Positions 7,219 to 12,464 of a stretch of DNA of 12,464 bases are shown piece by piece; positions within the stretch are counted from its first letter, which is position 1; each line of letters opens with the position of its first letter. A model generated the notes under the pieces. That model was not told where the DNA came from. It saw only the letters and a list, made by a program, of their open reading frames with translations, and ran no database searches. Made by a program: the position numbers and the translations under genes. Source of the stretch: JAQVSH01 sp964451605 (lineage in GTDB: Bacteria; Bacteroidota; Bacteroidia; Bacteroidales; UBA4181); the NCBI GenBank assembly GCA_964451605.1, contig CAYVJA010000067.1:1-12464 (forward strand), given 5' to 3'.

Positions 7219-10107
7219 TTACTCTTTGGGTAAACTGAAATAGAAGGTGGCTCCTTTATCGACTTCTGCTTCTGCCCATACCTTGCCGTTGTGTTTATGA
7301 ATAATCCGTTTCACATTGGCAAGCCCGATACCTGTACCTTCAAATTCCGTTTGCGCGTGCAACCGTTGAAATACGCCAAACAATTTCTGACTGTATTGCA
7401 TGTCGAATCCCACCCCATTATCGCTCACCGAGAAAACATAGTTTTCCTTCTCTTCTTTGCATTCTACAGAGATTTTAGCCAATTCTTTCAATTTGGTGTA
7501 CTTTACTGCATTCTCAAGTAGGTTCGCCCATACCTGTTTCAGTAATGCGTGATCACCCACCACCTCCGGTAACTTTTGTACCGATAAATGAATCTTTCTC
7601 CCTTGCATGTCAGGTTTCATCTTTTCAAGTACCTCGTCGACCAGAGCATTCATTGAAAATTTCTTTTTGCTCAATTCCTGCCGGCTGGTTCGGGAAAAGT
7701 AAAGAAGATCATCAATCAGCACGCCCATCCGTCTTGCCGCATCGGTTACAGATGCCAGATAGTGGCGGGCCTGTTCGGGTAAACTCTCCTGATATCGGCT
7801 GTTCAATAAATCGACATACCCGTTGATATGTCGCAGTGGTGCACGCAGATCGTGCGAAACAGAATACGAAAAGGCTTCAAGTTCTTGATTGGCGGCCTTA
7901 AGTTGCGATGTGCGCTCGCTTACTTTAACTTCTAGGCCCTCAATAAGTTGTATATTCTCAACCGCTTTTGCGGCGGCATCGGCCAGTGTGTTCAGCAGCT
8001 TAATTTCCACCTCCGAAGGGGTAAATGTTTGTCCCCAATAGGCGCCAATGGCTCCTAGCGGATCATTAAGCCGAATGGGAGCGATGGCCAGACTTTTGAC
8101 AAAGGTCGATTTGTACGACTCGATCGGAACCCTGCTATCTCGATAGATATCCTCAATGACGACAGGTTGTTTGTTGAGCATGGCCCATCCGCTGATGCAA
8201 TGCGATATGGCGAAACGTTGCCCTTTCCAGAGTGGGCTAACGGTATCTTCATCGGCGTAATAACAGGTATCGCCCTCGCGCAATATAAACGTAGTGCCAT
8301 CGGCATTCACCAGCTTTCGTGCCGAGGTTCGAACAGTGGCCATAATACTATCCATAGAAGTAGAGATGGATAGTTCCTGAATGGCCTCTACCAGCAAAGC
8401 TAACCGTTCGTTTAGCGTTTGTATTTTTTCTTCGGCCTGCTTTCTCAGGCTAATATCCTCGATGATGGACAGGTTGTAAAGGTGTTTTCCGCTCTTGTCG
8501 AAAATGGCAGCCACAGTAAGAGCTGCCCAGATGATTTTTTCGTCTTTCCTGACATATCTTTTCTCTAGTTTGACAATAGGGATTTCTCCCTTTATGAGTT
8601 TTTTTATGCTTTCTATGCCAATATCCTTGTCGTCGGGAAAGGTGATATCCCTGAATGTGCGTTTCTGAAGTTCTGTTTCGGTATAGCCCGTTATATCGCA
8701 GAAGGTTTTGTTGGCCATCATAAATGTAAACTCACCACTGATTAAGGCCATGCCAAACGGACCCTCTTCGTATATTTTTCTAAACTTCTCTTCACTTTCA
8801 CGCAATGCATTCTCAAATTCCTTTCGTTGCGTGATGTTCGCATTAAATCCGTACCAGGTAATACTCCCGTCAGGTAATCTTTCCGGAGACGATCGCGAAA
8901 AGATCCACTGGACGGGTCGCCCGGGAATTTGCACCCTGAATTCGCAAGTAAAGTAGGTCAGGTGTTTTGCAGAATATTCAATGTCGTCAATAACCCTTTC
9001 CACATCATCGGGATGAAGCACGCTGCCGATGGGCGTAAAGTCGTTCACCACCTCTTCGGGCGTACATCCAAAGATATTTTGGATTCCTTCGGAGGCAACC
9101 GGAACGCAATAGGTACCATCGGTTCTCCTTGTAAACTGGAATATCAGGTCGGGAACGTTTGCCGATAATTTTCTGAATTGCATATCTTTCTCCTTGTTGC
9201 TTGCTTCGGCCAGCTTTCTTTCCGAAATATCTTCGACGCTCGACCAGATATACTTCTCGCCGTTACGTTCAACAAGCTGTCCCTGCAACCTGACGGGAAC
9301 CAAATGGCCCTCTTTATGGATATACTCCTTTTCGAAGGGGCCGTATCGTCCGGTTCTGGCCAGAAGGTCCAATTGCTCTTGTTCCTGATGTCGGTATTTT
9401 TTGGGAGTAATATCCCAATAAGTTAAGGTTTTTGTCTCTTCAACGGTTCGTCCTATAATATTGGCATAGGTTTGATTTATATCGATAAGGGTTCCATCCA
9501 TCGTGGTGAGGGCAAGCCCGATAACCGATTGCTCGAACAACATTCGGTTGTATCTTTCACTCTCGCTGAGCGCTTCGTTCAGCTCCATTTGCTCCAATTT
9601 CTGGAAAGCCATTTCGCTGATGATTTGGGTCATATTCAGCAAAAAATCCATGGCTTCCCATACTCTTTCCTTGGAAACAATGGGCACTTTTCGTAGTGCA
9701 TTCAGGTAATTTTCCGGGTTGAAGCCATATTTCACGGCCTGCTGTTGAAAAAAAGAGAGATCGGGTTCTTCAAAAAAGAATTGTCCCGAAAACAGGTTGG
9801 CAATGTGTTCCCCTCTGATGATGATAGGTACTGCCACATCGACCAATCCGTTTAAACATTGGTAGAAATGGTATTTTTCGCCGGCCTCCATTTTGCCGGA
9901 CAACACGGTATCGCTGATGGTGCATCTTTTCGATGTTTCGGGATTTACCCGGTGGAATTCGGTGCAAATCTGCCTCCATCCCGATGTAGAGAGTACATTG
10001 CCTTCGAGGTCTAAAATGGCAGTAACAAATCCTGTCGATTTGTTAAATCCTTCGAGCAGGCTGTCTACCTTAGTAAAATCGAGTAGATCTAAAGTACGGG
10101 TTTTCAT
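7219..10107 (-). CDS. PocR-PAS-PAS-PAS-GAF hybrid-free sensor histidine kinase
   Basis: This is a 962-residue sensor kinase without any evident signal peptide or membrane segment, so probably cytoplasmic. Domain order from the ATG at 10105-10107: a PocR sensory domain (about 8-165, with DLLDF, GWRQICTEFHR, SKRC, QCLNGLVDVAVPI and FSGQFFF); three PAS/PAC units (about 185-300, 310-430 and 440-555, each closing with an EDIS- or NITQ-type PAC end); a GAF domain (about 570-717); a short coiled-coil; HisKA with the phospho-accepting His752 in SYSVSHDLRAPLRHINGY; and HATPase with NLLENAVKYT, DNGVGF and GTGIGL. The kinase core is complete and there is no receiver domain. No response regulator lies nearby, so its partner is unknown. 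The frame extends eight codons to a TTG at 10131; the ATG is preferred because it begins just before the PocR domain. The gene is divergent to the fucosidase and separated from it by the repeat mosaic. The ligand cannot be read from sequence. Confidence 0.93.
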   Translation of the reverse strand: MKTRTLDLLDFTKVDSLLEGFNKSTGFVTAILDLEGNVLSTSGWRQICTEFHRVNPETSKRCTISDTVLSGKMEAGEKYHFYQCLNGLVDVAVPIIIRGEHIANLFSGQFFFEEPDLSFFQQQAVKYGFNPENYLNALRKVPIVSKERVWEAMDFLLNMTQIISEMAFQKLEQMELNEALSESERYNRMLFEQSVIGLALTTMDGTLIDINQTYANIIGRTVEETKTLTYWDITPKKYRHQEQEQLDLLARTGRYGPFEKEYIHKEGHLVPVRLQGQLVERNGEKYIWSSVEDISERKLAEASNKEKDMQFRKLSANVPDLIFQFTRRTDGTYCVPVASEGIQNIFGCTPEEVVNDFTPIGSVLHPDDVERVIDDIEYSAKHLTYFTCEFRVQIPGRPVQWIFSRSSPERLPDGSITWYGFNANITQRKEFENALRESEEKFRKIYEEGPFGMALISGEFTFMMANKTFCDITGYTETELQKRTFRDITFPDDKDIGIESIKKLIKGEIPIVKLEKRYVRKDEKIIWAALTVAAIFDKSGKHLYNLSIIEDISLRKQAEEKIQTLNERLALLVEAIQELSISTSMDSIMATVRTSARKLVNADGTTFILREGDTCYYADEDTVSPLWKGQRFAISHCISGWAMLNKQPVVIEDIYRDSRVPIESYKSTFVKSLAIAPIRLNDPLGAIGAYWGQTFTPSEVEIKLLNTLADAAAKAVENIQLIEGLEVKVSERTSQLKAANQELEAFSYSVSHDLRAPLRHINGYVDLLNSRYQESLPEQARHYLASVTDAARRMGVLIDDLLYFSRTSRQELSKKKFSMNALVDEVLEKMKPDMQGRKIHLSVQKLPEVVGDHALLKQVWANLLENAVKYTKLKELAKISVECKEEKENYVFSVSDNGVGFDMQYSQKLFGVFQRLHAQTEFEGTGIGLANVKRIIHKHNGKVWAEAEVDKGATFYFSLPKE

Positions 10108-10161
10108 GTCTCTGCGTTCTTTTCTCTTCAATCATTGATGAAAATTAGATAAACTGAAGTA

Positions 10162-10169
10162 CAAAATCA
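10162..10169 (-). promoter_or_regulatory. Weak -7-like element upstream of the kinase
   Basis: The minus strand reads TGATTTTG, one mismatch from TAnnTTTG, 54 bases before the kinase ATG. There is no properly spaced -33 element. It is offered as a candidate only. Confidence 0.2.
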
Positions 10170-10217
10170 AGCCTAATGATCAATGGTTAATGCGCTTCGC
10201 GCGGGTGATTTAGTGCT

Positions 10218-10239
10218 TCGAAGCGCGGAGGCGCTTCGA
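10218..10239. repeat. Perfect 9-bp hairpin with GGAG loop
   Basis: TCGAAGCGC (10218-10226) and GCGCTTCGA (10231-10239) are exact reverse complements around the four-base loop GGAG. A perfect 10-base palindrome GCTTCGAAGC (10215-10224) overlaps its left arm, so two alternative pairings compete at this spot. Confidence 0.8.
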
Positions 10240-10385
10240 GTGCTCTGGTGCTGCGCTTCGAGTGCTGCGCTGGCGCGCGAAAATGACATATACGCGGGGG
10301 GCGCGGAGGGGCGCGAAGCGCATCACTAGAGCTCCCGCGCGTCAGCGCGATGCACCAGAGCACTGATCTCTTCACTAGCGCTCTT

Positions 10386-10403
10386 GAAGCGCATTTGCGC
10401 TTC
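10386..10403. repeat. Hairpin GAAGCGC/GCGCTTC
   Basis: GAAGCGC (10386-10392) and GCGCTTC (10397-10403) form a perfect 7-bp stem closed by ATTT. It uses the same word as the hairpin at 10218-10239, which supports a common repeat origin for the block. Confidence 0.75.
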
Positions 10404-10532
10404 GATGCATTAGAGCACTTAGCGCGTGGCGCGTATAGTGATTATGTCGATATAGTGCCAGTTGTTATCGATTATTCATTACTATAAGGCTTTCTCTTTC
10501 TGTAAATTCGCTTTCGGTATTGGCCTTATCCG

Positions 10533-10540
10533 TATCTTTT
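10533..10540 (+). promoter_or_regulatory. Weak -7-like element in the fucosidase leader
   Basis: TATCTTTT at 10533-10540 matches TAnnTTTG except for the last base and lies 36 bases before the fucosidase ATG. No -33 element at the right spacing is visible. Apart from this, bases 10441-10576 show nothing I can assign. Confidence 0.25.
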
Positions 10541-10576
10541 GGCCCAGTTGTTTCATCTCATAAATACTTTGGCGCG

Positions 10577-12003
10577 ATGAAGAATCCCATCTTTTCCTGT
10601 TTGGTTGCTCTCTGTTGTTTGGGGGGCATGGCTCCCGTGTCGGCGCAGACCGATAATTTGCCCATGAGTCCGGGGCCTTTTATTCCGACAGATCAGTCGC
10701 TGGCCACTTATAGCTATCCCGAATGGTTTCGCGATGTCAAATTTGGTATATGGTCGCACTGGGGGCCTCAGGCTGTTCCCCGGCAGGGTGATTGGTACGC
10801 CCGCGGGATGTATGAAGGAGGATCGGTCGATGCCAATAACAATCCGAACAGGCCTCCCAATAGGCAGTATAGTTACCACGTGGCCAATTATGGCCATACT
10901 TTCGAGTTTGGCTATAAGGATATAATTCCGTTATGGAAGGCCGAGAAGTGGGATCCCGATAAGTTGATGAAGCTCTATAAAAGGGTGGGTGCGCGCTATT
11001 TTGTGAGCATGGGTACGCATCACGACAATTTCTTTTTGTGGAACTCGAAGCTCCATAAGTGGAACTCCGTGAATATGGGCCCCAAGAAGGATGTGGTGGG
11101 GTTGTGGCAAAAAGCCGCCAAACGAGAGGGGCTCTTTTTTGGCGTTTCGGAGCACCTCGGAGCCAGTTATACCTGGTTTCAGGGAGCACACCGGTCGGAT
11201 GCATCGGGCGCGAAGAAGGGCATTCCTTACGATGGAAGCAACCCGCAGTATTACGATTTATACCACGAACCCACCCTGCCGGGCGACAACGGTTGGTACA
11301 CCAACAACNNNNNNNNNNNNNNNNNNNNNNNNNNNNNNNNNNNNNNNNNNNNNNNNNNNNNNNNNNNNNNNNNNNNNNNNNNNNNNNNNNNNNNNNNNNN
11401 NNNNNNNNNNNNNNNNNNNNNNNNNNNNNNNNNNNNNNNNNNNNNNNNNNNNNNNNNNNNNNNNCCGGGCAGAAGTATATGAGCGGAAAGGAGGTGATTC
11501 AGATGTTGGTTGATATTGTGAGCAAAAACGGCAATTTGTTGCTGAATGTGGTGCAGACACCCGAAGGCGATCTGGAACCCGATGTGATGGCCATTTTAGA
11601 GGATATTGCTGCATGGATAAAGGTGAACGGCGAGGCCATCTATGGAACCAGACCCTGGAAAATCTTTGGGGAGGGCCCTACACTGCAGAAAACCAACGAG
11701 AATTCTCCTTTCCAGCACATTGCAGGTGCCGTGAAGGATGTCCGCGCCTATCAGGGAGGCGACGTGCGTTTTACCACAAAGAACAACCGCTTGTATCTCT
11801 TTTGCATGGAGATGCCCGAAGGCGATATCTTGGTACGGGCGCTGGGTTTGGATGCCCCCACCGGACAGAAGATTAAATCGGTGAAGTTGTTAGGCAGCTC
11901 GGCAAAGATCGTGTGGAGCCAAAACAGCAGTGAGGCCAGGCTGCAAAAACCCGCTTCGCTTGGCAACCTCACTACTCCGGTGTTTGAGGTGCAGTTTGAA
12001 TAA
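10577..12003 (+). CDS. Secreted alpha-L-fucosidase, GH29 family (interrupted by assembly gap)
   Basis: This GH29 enzyme should hydrolyse terminal alpha-L-fucose from glycans. The ATG at 10577 begins a typical signal peptide (Met-Lys, a hydrophobic core, then VSAQ near residues 21-24), so the enzyme is exported, probably to the periplasm; no lipobox is evident. The frame is open to a TTG at 10520, but that would bury the signal peptide. GH29 hallmarks before the gap are WFRDVKFGIWSHWGPQAVP, GDWYARGMY, the active-site THHDNFFLW, and FFGVSEHLGASYTWF. After the gap come MLVDIVSKNGNLLLNVVQ and WIKVNGEAIYGTRPW, followed by a C-terminal beta-sandwich tail. The N-run at 11309-11464 removes the part of the barrel expected to carry the nucleophilic Asp, and the frames on the two sides disagree. 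The gene was probably intact in the organism. Specificity for host, plant or algal fucosides cannot be read here. No SusC/SusD genes lie in the window. Confidence 0.92.
11309..11464. other. Assembly gap (156 N)
   Basis: There are 156 undetermined bases inside the fucosidase gene. The codon before the gap ends exactly at 11308, and the downstream frame begins with a whole codon at 11467 after CC at 11465-11466. The true missing length must therefore be 1 modulo 3 if the gene is intact, which 156 is not, so the N count is only an estimate. Confidence 0.98.
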
Positions 12004-12009
12004 ACGGGA

Positions 12010-12066
12010 TTTTGTCTTGTGCGCAGGATAATCTGTGCCGGTTATTATCTTGTACACAAGACGAAA
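12010..12066. repeat. Long near-perfect palindrome / hairpin between convergent genes
   Basis: The left arm 12010-12032 pairs with 12044-12066 over about 22 of 23 positions, with one C-A mismatch and a few G-T pairs, around an 11-base loop. Key matching words are GTCTTGTG against CACAAGAC, and GATAAT against ATTATC. It starts seven bases after the fucosidase stop and ends seven bases before the stop of the leftward DUF3658 gene, so a shared bidirectional transcription end is plausible. It lacks the T-tract after the stem expected of a standard rho-independent terminator; the T-run is on the 5' side on both strands. Confidence 0.7.
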
Positions 12067-12072
12067 TGAATC

Positions 12073-12464
12073 TTATAGGGTTCGTACCTGATAGTTGCGC
12101 ATCTCCTTCAGGGTGCCCCGGAATGCAATCCGACCTGCTTGAGCCATTGCTTTTAGCCGTTGATTCAGAAACGTATCTCCCATGGCAAAATCAATCGCCA
12201 CCAGGGTATAGCCAATGATCCGTGCTGCCGATTGAAATTCGCCGGTAATGAACGAAAGCAGCATCGGATCGAAATAATCGATGGAAACGTGTTGTAAATG
12301 GCCTTCGGCATCGAGGATGCGCAAAAGCGAATCTGTAGCGCAGGCCTCGCACCACAAGGTTTGCCAATAGAGCAGGTCTGAGGAGTCTTGTAATTGGAAG
12401 TGGTTTGCAATTTCTGCCACCTGAAAGGAGGCCGTCGCGTTCAGCGAGCGGGGAGTAACCACTC
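12073..12464 (-). CDS. DUF3658-domain protein (probable DUF1835/DUF3658 family), C-terminal part
   Basis: This leftward gene enters from the right edge and stops with TAA at 12073-12075; about 130 residues are visible and the true start is outside the window. The sequence matches what I recall of the C-terminal DUF3658 region found behind DUF1835: LLYWQTLWCEA, SLLRILDAEGHL, VSIDYFDPMLLSFITGEF, ARIIGYTL, then DFAMGDTFLNQRLKAMAQAGRIAFRGTLKEMRNYQVR at the end. The pattern of a conserved GDxFLxxRL followed by a G-x-L-x-x-MR-x-x-V-R tail is typical. The molecular function of this family is not established and I do not assign one. The gene is convergent with the fucosidase and they share the palindrome at 12010-12066. 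Assignment rests on motif memory only. Confidence 0.7.
   Translation of the reverse strand, partial: VVTPRSLNATASFQVAEIANHFQLQDSSDLLYWQTLWCEACATDSLLRILDAEGHLQHVSIDYFDPMLLSFITGEFQSAARIIGYTLVAIDFAMGDTFLNQRLKAMAQAGRIAFRGTLKEMRNYQVRTL

Larger units (their letters stand above)
10191..10440. repeat. GC-rich mosaic of short inverted and direct repeats
   Basis: This intergenic block of about 250 bases lies between the divergent kinase and fucosidase genes and is built from a few recurring words. AGTGCTCTGGTGC at 10239-10251 is repeated exactly in inverted orientation at 10352-10364. The inverted copy is part of a 17-base word (CGATGCACCAGAGCACT, 10348-10364) that recurs 55 bases later at 10403-10419 with two differences (CGATGCATTAGAGCACT). 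A fourth degenerate copy is at 10321-10334. GCGCTTCG or its complement CGAAGCGC occurs repeatedly, for example at 10193, 10219, 10231, 10253 and 10313. Flanking bases are AT-rich, so the block stands out in composition. Its short open frames translate to low-complexity Arg/Ala/Ser peptides and are not credible genes. It resembles an interspersed, non-coding, palindromic repeat (REP- or MITE-like), but I cannot assign a named family. Confidence 0.75.

Noticed and set aside
7211..7240. Weak stem (AGTTTTAC / GTAAACT) at the mnmE-kinase junction as a terminator
   Set aside because: It has a bulge, lies within both coding ends, and has no T-tract; only two bases separate the genes.
10187..10375. 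A 62-codon open frame on the minus strand in the repeat block
   Set aside because: Its product is a low-complexity Arg/Ala/Ser/Pro chain read from the GCGCTTCG repeats, with no family resemblance; the DNA words repeat regardless of frame.
10191..10440. Possible CRISPR array or attC/integron site
   Set aside because: Repeat copies occur in both orientations with irregular spacing and variable length, there are no uniform spacers, and no cas or integrase gene is present.

Overview
The window looks like a fragment of a Bacteroidota chromosome, most likely order Bacteroidales. The reasons are the protein families present (large single-chain PurL, a PocR-PAS histidine kinase, a secreted GH29 fucosidase, a DUF3658 protein), the lack of clear Shine-Dalgarno sequences, and TAnnTTTG-type -7 promoter elements in front of purL and the YggS-family gene. 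No phylogenetic marker fixes the genus. A 156-base run of N and an interrupted mnmE show that this is draft, possibly metagenome-derived, assembly.

Layout. Positions 2-292 (+) hold the C-terminal end of MurB (peptidoglycan precursor synthesis). It meets purL (262-3996, -) tail to tail with a 31-base overlap. A 148-base divergent promoter region (3997-4144) separates purL from a rightward gene set: a PLP-homeostasis protein (YggS/PLPBP, 4145-4804), a dihydroorotate-dehydrogenase-like flavoprotein (4826-5803) and mnmE (5800-7216). These three are spaced 21 bases and -4 bases apart, so they are probably one operon. mnmE carries an apparent frameshift near 6030. Two bases after mnmE comes the end of a leftward 962-residue sensor histidine kinase (PocR-PAS-PAS-PAS-GAF-HisKA-HATPase, 7219-10107).

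The 469 bases between the kinase and the next rightward gene contain no credible gene. They hold a GC-rich mosaic of short inverted and direct repeats (about 10191-10440) built from AGTGCTCT-, GCGCTTCG- and CGATGCA-like words. This is the least ordinary stretch of DNA here. A secreted alpha-L-fucosidase (GH29, 10577-12003, +) follows. It is cut by the N-run, which removes the region expected to carry the catalytic nucleophile, and the reading frame differs on the two sides of the gap. A long, nearly perfect hairpin (12010-12066) lies between the fucosidase and the C-terminal part of a leftward DUF3658 protein that runs off the right edge.

How the genes relate. MurB, PurL, YggS/PLPBP and MnmE are housekeeping functions (cell wall, purine synthesis, vitamin B6 homeostasis, tRNA modification). 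The kinase and fucosidase are accessory. They are divergently placed, and PocR domains are linked in other bacteria to 1,2-propanediol sensing while fucose fermentation can yield 1,2-propanediol. A functional link is therefore conceivable but is only inference. I see no clear new defence or mobile system. The repeat mosaic, the terminal palindrome and the altered active-site loop of the flavoprotein are the points most worth following up.
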